Part shown: one piece after another, positions 1-5,896 of the stretch
Position numbering within the stretch: position 1 is the first letter of the stretch
Layout of the letters: the number at the start of each line of letters is the position of its first letter
Assembly (NCBI GenBank): GCA_023247595.1
Contig: JAHFGF010000027.1
Coordinates: forward strand, 1-12,652
Direction: 5' to 3'
From: Candidatus Omnitrophota bacterium
Lineage (GTDB): Bacteria > Omnitrophota > Koll11 > Zapsychrales > Fredricksoniimonadaceae
DNA: 12,652 bases
Made by a program: the position numbers and the translations under genes
The notes under the pieces: generated by a model
Seen by the model: the letters and a program-made list of their open reading frames with translations, nothing else
The model's database searches: none
What the model was told of the DNA's origin: nothing

Positions 1-615
1 TGGGTCCTGGGCAATGAGAATAATCTTCCTTTTCCCCACACGCAGGCGTCCCGACAACCGGAAGAATTCGCCAAATTCGTCAATGAAGCGGCCGAACTCA
101 TCAAAAAAATTGACAAAAATCGCCATCCCGTGGCGATTGCCAACGGCGGCACTGGATTGATCGAAGAATATGCCAAATACGCGCCGGCGGTAGACATCTT
201 CGGACTCAATTTATACCAGAACAACGGTTTTCATGAACTATGGAAGAAGGTTGCTCTGTTTTTGGACCGTCCGGTCATGCTTACGGAATTCGGCACGATG
301 AACCCTATTGTCGTCGATGGAAAACTCAATGAAAAATACCAAGCCCAGATTCACCGTCAGAACTGGGAAGACATTGCGGGCCACCGCGCCGGGGCACAGA
401 CCCCGGGCGATTCCCTCGGAGGTTTCGTGTTCACATGGGCCGATAACTGGTGGGAAGACGGCGATCCGATGCGCCAAAACATCAATCCCGACGGGTCCGG
501 ATGGAATCACGAGTACAACGGCATGGCCTCTTTCGGTAATGGCACCTCAGGTTCCCTCACGCGCCAGCTGCGCAAGGTGTATTTCATGTACCAGCAATTG
601 TGGAACAACAATTAA
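1..615 (+). CDS. Glycoside hydrolase, GH2/clan GH-A TIM-barrel type (5' partial)
   Basis: The frame is open from base 1 to the TAA at 613-615, so this is the last 204 residues of a longer enzyme. The fragment opens with WVLGNEN, the clan GH-A motif at the end of beta-strand 4, in which the Glu (fragment residue 6) is the general acid/base. LTEFG follows with Glu 96, the expected nucleophile at the end of strand 7. The spacing and the later aromatic stretch FTWADNWWEDGDP (substrate cleft, strand 8) fit a retaining beta-glycosidase such as the GH2 catalytic domain. The C-terminus has no membrane segment or extra carbohydrate-binding module. The substrate cannot be told from this part; related GH5- or GH17-like families remain possible. 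No terminator hairpin follows the stop codon directly. Seen: both motifs and the open 5' end. Family level: good. Exact family: inferred. Confidence 0.8.
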   Translation, partial: WVLGNENNLPFPHTQASRQPEEFAKFVNEAAELIKKIDKNRHPVAIANGGTGLIEEYAKYAPAVDIFGLNLYQNNGFHELWKKVALFLDRPVMLTEFGTMNPIVVDGKLNEKYQAQIHRQNWEDIAGHRAGAQTPGDSLGGFVFTWADNWWEDGDPMRQNINPDGSGWNHEYNGMASFGNGTSGSLTRQLRKVYFMYQQLWNNN

Positions 616-789
616 AACGCGGGGGAATAAGTTACAGAGACAGTAGGGACTGAAACGCTCATCATTTTCTTTGCTCTGTCTAAAGACCAGAATTTTTTCT
701 TTCTTCGCGGCCAGCCCGCGTCCTGGGGGTGGGGGAAGGGGACAGCCTTTAAAATGATTTTTCTGATGATCTGGCATCGAACTCACACC

Positions 790-822
790 GTCGGTTCGGT
801 TTCTCTGGAAACCGTCCTCGAC
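790..822. other. Compound hairpin, possible structured RNA element
   Basis: The inner stem CGGTTTC (797-803) pairs perfectly with GAAACCG (808-814) around a TCTG loop. An outer stem GTCG (790-793) pairs with CGAC (819-822) across a 3/4-base internal loop. No T-run follows on either strand, so it is not an intrinsic terminator. Which strand is transcribed is unknown. Confidence 0.4.
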
Positions 823-945
823 AGAGTTCAATGTGACGTTTTCGGCGTCGAAAGGTTTCATGCGGCTGATTTTAAACGGAATTTTGCTGGTCATTAATAA
901 TCTGCTGCTGCAGGAAGACCACGCCGCGCGCGTTTAATAGACCGC

Positions 946-966
946 TCCGCACCCCCGGGGTGCGGA
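946..966. repeat. GC-rich perfect palindrome (10-base arms)
   Basis: The arms TCCGCACCCC (946-955) and GGGGTGCGGA (957-966) are exact reverse complements around one C. Neither side has the T-run of an intrinsic terminator. It lies about 30 bases upstream of the ppa -35 region, so an operator is possible, as is a REP-like unit. Only one copy is seen in the window. Confidence 0.5.
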
Positions 967-998
967 AGAGGTAGACGGTAACTTTCTTAAAATCCTCG

Positions 999-1026
999 TT
1001 GGTGGGAAATTTTTCCGTGCTATACT
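999..1026 (+). promoter_or_regulatory. Predicted sigma70-type extended -10 promoter of ppa
   Basis: TATACT at 1021-1026 matches the -10 consensus in five of six positions. It is preceded by TGC (1018-1020), the TGn of extended -10 promoters. The -35 candidate TTGGTG (999-1004, 16-base spacing) matches only its first three bases, which an extended -10 can compensate. Transcription would start near 1033, giving a leader of about 36 bases that includes AAGGAAG at 1058-1064. Confidence 0.55.
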
Positions 1027-1068
1027 TGAAACAAAATTAAACATTAATTGAACAGTTAAGGAAGATTT

Positions 1069-1746
1069 ATGAATACTGAATTACATGCTTTATGGCGTTC
1101 TTTATCGCTTCTATTGCGTTCGCATCCCTGGCATGGCATTCCCATCGGGGAGGAATGGCCCAATCAGATTAATACCTACATTGAGACGGTTCCCACCGAT
1201 ACGGTTAAATACGAAATTGATAAAAAAAGCGGATTCTTAAAAATCGACCGTCCGCAGAAATACTCCAGCATTTGTCCGACGTTGTACGGATTTATTCCTC
1301 AAACCTATTGCGCCAAACGGATTGCCGAATTCTGCCGGGAACGCACAGCCCGTCCGCACATCGTGGGGGATGATGATCCTTTGGATATTTGCGTTTTAAC
1401 CGAGAAAACCATCAGCCACGGCGATGTGATTATCAGGGCTAATCCTATCGGCGGATTTCGCATGATTGATCAAGGCCAGGCCGATGATAAAATCATCGCG
1501 GTCATGCACGGCGACGGTCTTTACAGCCAATGGAAAGATGTTGGCGACTGTCCGCGCGCTTTTATTGACCGGTTGAAACATTATTTTTTAACTTATAAAG
1601 ATCTGCCTGATTCTAATGAGCGGATTTGTGAAATCACCCATGTCTATGACAGGGAAGAGGCCTGTGAAGTCATCCGCCGGGCCCGTGAAGATTATCAGGA
1701 AAAATTCACTGAATTAGAAGCTATGATGAGCGCGTTGAATGATTAA
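1069..1746 (+). CDS. ppa: Inorganic pyrophosphatase, family I
   Basis: A cytoplasmic enzyme that hydrolyses pyrophosphate to two phosphates with Mg2+, pulling nucleic acid, protein and activated-sugar synthesis forward. The family signature DDDPLD is at residues 101-106 and provides the metal-binding aspartates. VKYEIDKKSG (substrate lysine), a following KIDRP arginine, LYGFIPQTY, MIDQGQADDK and the late HYFLTYKD tyrosine/lysine pair complete the usual active site. At 225 residues it is about 50 longer than the E. coli enzyme, with about 30 extra N-terminal residues and a short insert before the signature. That fits a longer bacterial subgroup. AAGGAAG ends 4 bases before the ATG and supports this start. 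It stands alone between its own promoter and a terminator, as expected for a constitutive housekeeping gene. Confidence 0.95.
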   Translation: MNTELHALWRSLSLLLRSHPWHGIPIGEEWPNQINTYIETVPTDTVKYEIDKKSGFLKIDRPQKYSSICPTLYGFIPQTYCAKRIAEFCRERTARPHIVGDDDPLDICVLTEKTISHGDVIIRANPIGGFRMIDQGQADDKIIAVMHGDGLYSQWKDVGDCPRAFIDRLKHYFLTYKDLPDSNERICEITHVYDREEACEVIRRAREDYQEKFTELEAMMSALND

Positions 1747-1774
1747 AACAGTTTCTGCCTATGTCTGAAAAAAT

Positions 1775-1811
1775 AAAACCTCTGCGATTTAAAAGCAGGG
1801 GTTTTGTTTTT
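1775..1811 (+). terminator. Intrinsic (rho-independent) terminator after ppa
   Basis: AAAACCTCTGC (1775-1785) pairs with GCAGGGGTTTT (1795-1805) through eleven base pairs, one of them G-T, around a 9-base loop. The 3' arm runs into GTTTTT (1806-1811). It begins 28 bases after the ppa stop codon. The A-rich 5' arm could also make it partly bidirectional. Confidence 0.9.
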
Positions 1812-1816
1812 ATCTG

Positions 1817-1913
1817 TTATTGAGCTTTGCATTATGCATAACCAAAGGATCGTCACCGAGATCGTCGATGACAAGTCCGTTGATCCATTCATTAGAAATG
1901 CAAAGCTCAATAA
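1817..1913. repeat. Perfect 17-base inverted repeat with 63-base spacer
   Basis: The left arm TTATTGAGCTTTGCATT (1817-1833) is the exact reverse complement of the right arm AATGCAAAGCTCAATAA (1897-1913). The arms flank 63 bases, for 97 bases in total. It starts 5 bases after the ppa terminator and ends 19 bases before the preferred start of the next gene. The right arm touches an AAGGA sequence (1912-1916). I see no target-site duplication and no transposase. It could be a folded 5' leader, a protein-binding site or a small mobile-element remnant. Confidence 0.7.
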
Positions 1914-1932
1914 GGAAAGCGTTTATACATAT

Positions 1933-2871
1933 ATGAACAACATCACTCAAACAAAAATTTACGGCTGGGATGGTTATCAAATCCGCGCGGGCGCGATTTC
2001 TATGGGAATCGTGCCGGATATCGGCGGCCGTATCATTTCTTTAAGTTACGATGGTGAGGAAATATTTTTTGTTCAGAAGGAATTTGCCGGCGAGGTTTTT
2101 GATTTTTCCCAGGTGACGGCGCTGCGCGCGGAAAAAACAAAACTGGGATTCCGGGTCTGGGGCGGCGATAAAACCTGGCTTGCCCCGCAGAAAGACTGGT
2201 GGGGAGGGACGCCGCCTTTGGAGTTGGACGCCGGGCGTTATCAAACGACTCTTGCGGATAACAAGATCTCGATGGTATCTCCCATCTGCCGGGAAACAGG
2301 ACTGCAGATCACCCGAACTGTTTCCATGAATCAAAATGGAGTTATATCTCTTGGGCAGGAGATCTGTAATAAGGGAAAAGCCGTTGTCCATAAAGGGATT
2401 TGGAATGTGACTCAGTTATGCCGGCCGTTTGACGTATTTTTGCCGACGACCAAAGATAAACTGCGTTCGTATCATGAAGAAGATCTCACTTTGCCGAGTC
2501 ACCACATTGTTGTCCGTGAAGTCGACGGATGGTCCTGTGTCCCATGCCATGATAACCAATTGTTTAAATTCGGCGGCATGGTCAATATGGGCGCGGTTTT
2601 ATGTCTTCAGAAAAATAAGAATGGCCTGTTGGCGTATCTCAAAGTATTTGATGTTGAATTAGATGCTGATTACCTCCATCGGTCTGTGGTGGAGGTGTTC
2701 AATGCCATGGATCATAATTATTTGGAAGTGGAGACGCACGCGTCAACGGTCCATTTAAAACCTGATCAAAGCTCCCGTCATAATCAGGTGTGGCGTTTAA
2801 AACAATTTTCCAAGTCCATGACCCCTCAGCAAATTTTCGACGATATGACAACAGCAGTTCCGCAAGTTTAA
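1933..2871 (+). CDS. DUF4380 galactose-mutarotase-like protein
   Basis: A cytoplasmic protein (no signal peptide) with the DUF4380/aldose-1-epimerase beta-sandwich pattern. IVPDIGGRIISLSYDGEEIFF lies near the N-terminus, then VWGGDKTWLAPQ with WWGGTPP, a long middle of beta strands, and YLEVETHAS with a closing HNQVWRL. The fold binds sugars, but no substrate is known for the domain; a role in carbohydrate conversion is only inferred. The frame stays open upstream, with an ATG at 1834 (33 residues more) and a TTG at 1804. I prefer ATG 1933 because the domain starts directly after it and the extra residues would be encoded by the inverted repeat. AAGGA at 1912-1916 is too far away for a normal ribosome site, so the start is uncertain. 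The stop lies 3 bases before the next ATG, suggesting co-translation with the rRNA methyltransferase. Confidence 0.75.
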   Translation: MNNITQTKIYGWDGYQIRAGAISMGIVPDIGGRIISLSYDGEEIFFVQKEFAGEVFDFSQVTALRAEKTKLGFRVWGGDKTWLAPQKDWWGGTPPLELDAGRYQTTLADNKISMVSPICRETGLQITRTVSMNQNGVISLGQEICNKGKAVVHKGIWNVTQLCRPFDVFLPTTKDKLRSYHEEDLTLPSHHIVVREVDGWSCVPCHDNQLFKFGGMVNMGAVLCLQKNKNGLLAYLKVFDVELDADYLHRSVVEVFNAMDHNYLEVETHASTVHLKPDQSSRHNQVWRLKQFSKSMTPQQIFDDMTTAVPQV

Positions 2872-2874
2872 TCC

Positions 2875-3861
2875 ATGGCCAAAACATTTTCTCTTCAAGA
2901 TTCAGACTCAATCAAGCATTTGCTTGGGCAATCCATTGCTTTTCGCGACAGCTTGAAACTGTCATCCAACGCTATGCGCCTCGTGAATGGTTTGGGTGAT
3001 AAACTTCCCGGGCTTATCATTGACCGTTACGATAAACATTTTGTCGTTTATGCGTTCGATCCTTTATGGAAAGAACACAAATATTTAATTCGCGATGTCC
3101 TAAAAGAAAAATTCGACGCGCAATTCTTAGTGTTCAAAGACAGATCAGCCACGGCTTCGCCGGTATTGGACAAAGAATCCATGGATATCCTGGTTGCGGG
3201 CTCGTCACAAACGGTGGTTGAAGAAAATGGTTTGAAATTTCATGTCGATCTCAGCGATCATTTGAATCAAGGGCTGTTTCTGGATATGCGCAAAAACCGC
3301 AGGCTGGTTGCGTCGTTTGCCAAGGATAAAGAAGTCCTGAATTGTTTTGCGTATACCTGTTCCTTCGGCGCGCATTGCCGCATGTCCGGCGCTGTGCGTG
3401 TGGTCAATGTGGATATCAGTTCCAAATTTCTTAAAAAAGGCGAAGAGAATTATAAACTCAATCAATTGAAAACCGGCCGAAGCGAGTTTATGCGCGAGCA
3501 TGCCATCCGTTATGTTGAGAAGGCGGCCAAACGCAATAATCTGTTTGATGTCATCATCCTTGATCCTCCGTCGTTTTCTCGTTATGAAGGCAAGGTGTTT
3601 AGTGTGAAAAAGGATATGCCCGCTTTAATGGCCAAGGCGATGGCGGCTTTAAAGGAGCATGGCATTTTATTTGTCGCGACGAATTTAAGTTCCATTAGCC
3701 GCGCTCAATTGGAATCATGGGCCTGGACGGCTGCGAAATCAACCGGCGCCTTGATTGTTGAAATTGACAAGCTCGGACAGGATGTGGATTTCCGCGGCAG
3801 CGGTTTGGTGAAAGAAAGTTTTTTATCGGCGTTATTGATCAAAACACGAAGAAGTTTATAG
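2875..3861 (+). CDS. 23S rRNA methyltransferase, RlmI/RlmK family, without PUA domain
   Basis: A class I SAM-dependent methyltransferase of COG1092, the family that modifies 23S rRNA (RlmI makes m5C1962; the RlmK domain makes m7G2069). The N-terminal RLVNGLGDKLPGLIIDRY box is diagnostic. GLFLDMRKNR (133-142) matches the family's FFLDQR box, LNCFAYT (155-161) is SAM motif I, and ILDPPSF around Asp 230 is catalytic motif IV. At 328 residues it is about 70 shorter than E. coli RlmI. What is missing is the N-terminal RNA-binding PUA domain: residues 1-35 already match the linker after it. Motif I is also altered (YTCSFG instead of a glycine-rich YTGGF). It starts 3 bases after the DUF4380 stop with no good Shine-Dalgarno site, which points to translational coupling. 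The modified base cannot be told from sequence alone. Confidence 0.85.
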   Translation: MAKTFSLQDSDSIKHLLGQSIAFRDSLKLSSNAMRLVNGLGDKLPGLIIDRYDKHFVVYAFDPLWKEHKYLIRDVLKEKFDAQFLVFKDRSATASPVLDKESMDILVAGSSQTVVEENGLKFHVDLSDHLNQGLFLDMRKNRRLVASFAKDKEVLNCFAYTCSFGAHCRMSGAVRVVNVDISSKFLKKGEENYKLNQLKTGRSEFMREHAIRYVEKAAKRNNLFDVIILDPPSFSRYEGKVFSVKKDMPALMAKAMAALKEHGILFVATNLSSISRAQLESWAWTAAKSTGALIVEIDKLGQDVDFRGSGLVKESFLSALLIKTRRSL

Positions 3862-3907
3862 GCAATGATGGGGGCAAGTATCAAACTGTATGGATTGGTA
3901 AATGGTA

Positions 3908-3913
3908 CGGAGG
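3908..3913 (+). promoter_or_regulatory. Ribosome binding site that fixes the start at 3920
   Basis: CGGAGG ends 6 bases before the ATG at 3920. It lies inside the six extra codons that the upstream ATG at 3902 would give, so it argues against that longer start. The peptide from 3920 also begins directly with a signal sequence. Confidence 0.7.
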
Positions 3914-3919
3914 CGTTCA

Positions 3920-4906
3920 ATGCAAAATAAATTATTCTGTTTGATTATGTCTTTCTTGATTTGCGTCGGCACCGTCGAGGCAGCACAGTCCCAGTATGAT
4001 ATCGATCGAAATCCGCCTGCCCCAGCCGATTGTCCTTCCCATGGTGGAGAGAGAGTGAAATTTCAGGTGGTTGATGTTAAGACTCAAATTCCTTTAACAG
4101 GATATTTTATTGATGTAAGGTCGCGCTGTGAAGTCAACGTGGCTGGTCAGAATGAGAGCTTTTATTATAGATATTCTGATGTGAATTCGGTCACGAATCA
4201 GAGGGGTGAAAGTGAAATTCAGGGGCTTTCTAAAAAGAATCATAAGTTCACGTTTCAAGCCAAAGGATATGAGATTCTGACTTTAGATCTAGATATTCCT
4301 ACTCAAGAGACTGTAAAGGTCGCGCTTGAGCCAGCTGTTGGGACCATATCTGGGCGGGTTTTCAATTGGGATAAAACACCTCTTTCGGGTGTCGCCATTT
4401 CTCTTGATGATGGAATTCATTTAAAAAATGGAGAAAACAAAACGTTCTCTGATGAAAACGGGCGATTTATTTTTAAAAATGTCCGAAGAAAACCAGACGA
4501 TATTAATTATTATGCTCTTTCGTTTAACAAAGATGGGTTTGATATACAAGAGAATCGAATTTTAGACATGAAATTTCCGGAAACGATAATTTCTGATATT
4601 CGATTAGTCAAGACTATCAAATTACATGGACGATTGTTGGATAAGAACAAAAAACCGATTGCCGGTGGCCGCATAGATTTAGTGCCAGAAAAAAGCTATC
4701 AGCTTGACAATTTTTGGAATCCGTTCAATTTTTCTAAAGAGGGTCATGATGTCTATGGGGTGGGCGTGGGGACTGATCAAGAAGGGGAATTCAAGATTGA
4801 AAGCATTATGCCAGGTAAATATATTTTGGTGTATGGCGAAATGATAGAGAAGCCCATTTCTTTAAAACCTGGCGATGATGTTAAATTAGAGCTGATAAGG
4901 AAATAG
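3920..4906 (+). CDS. Secreted protein with carboxypeptidase-regulatory-like (Ig-fold) repeats
   Basis: Residues 1-21 form a Sec signal peptide (MQNK, a hydrophobic stretch, then VEA as the cleavage site); there is no lipobox, so it should be periplasmic or secreted. The mature part reads as three beta-sandwich units at roughly 45-140, 141-232 and 234-328. The last two show the CarboxypepD_reg/transthyretin-like pattern: G-R-V/L, then P-L-S-G-V or P-I-A-G-G, then T-x-x-E/N-G-x-F and P-G-K-Y. Such repeats bind or present surfaces and are not enzymes themselves. Two cysteines (in DCPSH and SRCEV) could form a disulfide. Five 60-base lines counted by hand inside the gene hold 103 G+C of 300 (about 34 %), whereas the neighbours hold 28-30 of 60. 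This suggests a different origin. The function is unknown. Confidence 0.8.
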   Translation: MQNKLFCLIMSFLICVGTVEAAQSQYDIDRNPPAPADCPSHGGERVKFQVVDVKTQIPLTGYFIDVRSRCEVNVAGQNESFYYRYSDVNSVTNQRGESEIQGLSKKNHKFTFQAKGYEILTLDLDIPTQETVKVALEPAVGTISGRVFNWDKTPLSGVAISLDDGIHLKNGENKTFSDENGRFIFKNVRRKPDDINYYALSFNKDGFDIQENRILDMKFPETIISDIRLVKTIKLHGRLLDKNKKPIAGGRIDLVPEKSYQLDNFWNPFNFSKEGHDVYGVGVGTDQEGEFKIESIMPGKYILVYGEMIEKPISLKPGDDVKLELIRK

Positions 4907-4912
4907 AAAATA

Positions 4913-5020
4913 ATGTATGCCGTTTTACAGCAAAAAATTGAATCTTTTCCTCTGACAATCGTCGTGTATTTGAGGAAAGCTGCCAACGGGAAGATCATCT
5001 ATGTCGGCAAGGCGATCTAA
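4913..5020 (+). pseudogene. uvrC: Relic of the uvrC 5' end (GIY-YIG nuclease start), 35 codons
   Basis: ATG 4913 to TAA 5018-5020 encodes a peptide that runs LQQKIESFP, VVYLRKA, NGKIIYVGKAI. This is the N-terminus of UvrC, the nucleotide-excision-repair nuclease, whose GIY-YIG domain reads K-I-x-x-L-P, G-V-Y-L, G-K-I-I-Y-V-G-K-A. The YVG half is intact; the first half is damaged (VVY for GVY, with the TSPG-type turn lost). The frame stops exactly where NLRKR should follow, and nothing of the other 550 or so residues is visible. It sits in the same frame as the preceding secreted-protein gene, three codons after its stop, with AAGGA at 4897-4901. It overlaps the start of rluB by 20 bases. A functional mini-protein is unlikely, because the domain's catalytic Arg and Glu are absent. 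Confidence 0.75.
4988..4993 (+). promoter_or_regulatory. Ribosome binding site of rluB, inside the uvrC relic
   Basis: GGGAAG lies 7 bases before the ATG at 5001. These bases are also the Gly-Lys codons of the NGKIIYVGKA box of the uvrC relic, and the ATG is formed across its Tyr-Val codons. Confidence 0.55.
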
Positions 5021-5759
5021 TCAAAAACATTTGGGCAAGGTTCCTTTGGAGCGGGCGTTTTCCAAATTGGGATTGGCTTCTCGCAGCCAAGCGAAACAAT
5101 GGATCATCGAAGGCCGTGTGCGGGTGGATGGTGTTGTGAGAAAGGATCCATTTTTTTTGGTTGTGCCTGAATTTGCTAAGCTCAGGCTCAACGATCAAAA
5201 AGCTAAGCCGTCGGTGTGGCGCACCGTGATGTTGTATAAACCCAAAGGGGTTGTAACAACCCGTTCGGATGAACATGGAAGGCCGACGGTATTTTCTTTA
5301 TTAAAACAAGAAGACGGGTATTTGCATCCCGTCGGACGTTTGGATATGGCCACAACCGGCCTGTTGCTTTTGACCAATGATACGAAACTATCATCCTGGC
5401 TGACAGACCCGTATAATAAAGTTCAAAGACTTTATGTTGTGACGGTTAAAGGTTTGGTGACAGAACAAGAAGTTCAAACCATGCTTAAAGGAATTAAAGA
5501 CAAAGGAGAACTTCTTAAGGCCGATAAGGTAAATGTGCGTAAGGCGAGCGGCAGGGAATCGCGTTTAACGTTGGAATTAACCGAAGGAAAAAATCGTGAA
5601 ATCCGCCGGATGTTTGATTGTTTGGAGCACGAGGTTATGAGTCTTAAAAGAGTTGCTTTTGGAGATTTGCAGTTGGGAACGCTTAAACCCGGTGAATACC
5701 GGACTGTGACCAAGCAGGAAATAATAAAGGCATTTGGGCCGATTGGCTTGAAAGATTAA
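5001..5759 (+). CDS. rluB: Pseudouridine synthase, RsuA/RluB family
   Basis: A cytoplasmic rRNA-modifying enzyme that isomerises uridine to pseudouridine; RluB acts at U2605 in 23S rRNA of E. coli. An S4 RNA-binding domain covers about residues 14-60 (VPLERAFSKLGLASRSQAKQ, then GRVRVDG). The catalytic box HPVGRLDMATTGLLLLTND follows with the nucleophile Asp 115. KNREIRRMF (197-205) and the closing LKRVAFGDLQLGTLKPGEYR are family motifs. The length of 252 residues is usual for a RluB without the long basic tail. RsuA or RluE specificity cannot be excluded, but the S4 domain and the final box fit RluB best. No other ATG precedes the S4 domain. Its first six or seven codons overlap the uvrC relic, which supplies start and ribosome site. 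A 126-base gap follows before the response regulator, with no clear terminator. Confidence 0.9.
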   Translation: MSARRSNQKHLGKVPLERAFSKLGLASRSQAKQWIIEGRVRVDGVVRKDPFFLVVPEFAKLRLNDQKAKPSVWRTVMLYKPKGVVTTRSDEHGRPTVFSLLKQEDGYLHPVGRLDMATTGLLLLTNDTKLSSWLTDPYNKVQRLYVVTVKGLVTEQEVQTMLKGIKDKGELLKADKVNVRKASGRESRLTLELTEGKNREIRRMFDCLEHEVMSLKRVAFGDLQLGTLKPGEYRTVTKQEIIKAFGPIGLKD

Positions 5760-5839
5760 ATTTATACTTCACTTTTTAACATTCTCGGTCTAGTATACAA
5801 AAACATTTAACTCTCTTGCGGGTAATTAGGGAAGCAGTT

Positions 5840-5896
5840 ATGAAATTAAGCGGTTTAAACATTATGGGAAAATCAAAGGATGGATATGAAGGGTAA
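5840..5896 (+). CDS. Possible 18-residue leader peptide overlapping the response regulator start
   Basis: AGGGAAG at 5828-5834 stands 5 bases before an ATG that opens an 18-codon frame (MKLSGLNIMGKSKDGYEG). Its TAA at 5894-5896 lies 8 bases inside the next gene. This ribosome site is stronger than that of the gene itself. A weak -10-like TATACA sits at 5794-5799 with no good -35. The peptide has no membrane segment and no run of one amino acid, so classical attenuation is not indicated; translational coupling would be the simplest role. It may also be chance. Confidence 0.3.
   Translation: MKLSGLNIMGKSKDGYEG

Larger units (their letters stand above)
616..1068. other. Gene-poor intergenic region with several hairpins
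   Basis: This 453-base gap holds no convincing gene. From left to right I see a G-rich run on the + strand (725-741: runs of 5, 5 and 4 G). Just before it is a short hairpin, CGCGG/CCGCG, at 706-720. Then come the compound hairpin at 790-822, a small TTTCG/CGAAA hairpin at 840-853, and the GC-rich palindrome at 946-966. The last 70 bases carry the ppa promoter. A minus-strand frame of 115 codons (547-894) crosses this area, but it overlaps the glycosidase end, lacks a Shine-Dalgarno site and resembles no family I know. The cluster of hairpins could mark a structured RNA or a degraded repeat; neither is shown. Confidence 0.5.

Noticed and set aside
706..720. Terminator for the glycosidase gene
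   Set aside because: The hairpin CGCGG/CCGCG is short and is followed by a G-rich run; the T-rich stretch lies before it, not after it.
763..800. tRNA-like T-arm on the minus strand (GAGTTCGATGCC)
   Set aside because: The flanking bases do not form a T-stem, and no D-arm, anticodon arm or acceptor stem can be built around it.
547..894. Minus-strand frame of 115 codons over the gap and the glycosidase end
   Set aside because: It overlaps a well-supported gene antisense, has no ribosome site, contains a proline run made by the G-rich tract, and resembles no known family. Its first 50 or so residues are protein-like, so a profile search would settle it.
1817..1913. Integron attC site
   Set aside because: The arms are perfect, whereas attC arms are imperfect with unpaired bases, and the RYYYAAC/GTTRRRY core ends are missing. 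No integrase is in the window.
1804..1932. N-terminal extension of the DUF4380 protein from TTG 1804 or ATG 1834
   Set aside because: The TTG lies inside the ppa terminator, and the added residues are read from the inverted repeat. The domain begins directly after ATG 1933. ATG 1834 cannot be fully excluded.
3865..3930. 22-codon frame between the methyltransferase and the secreted protein
   Set aside because: It has no Shine-Dalgarno site and no recognisable features; its overlap with the next start is probably chance.
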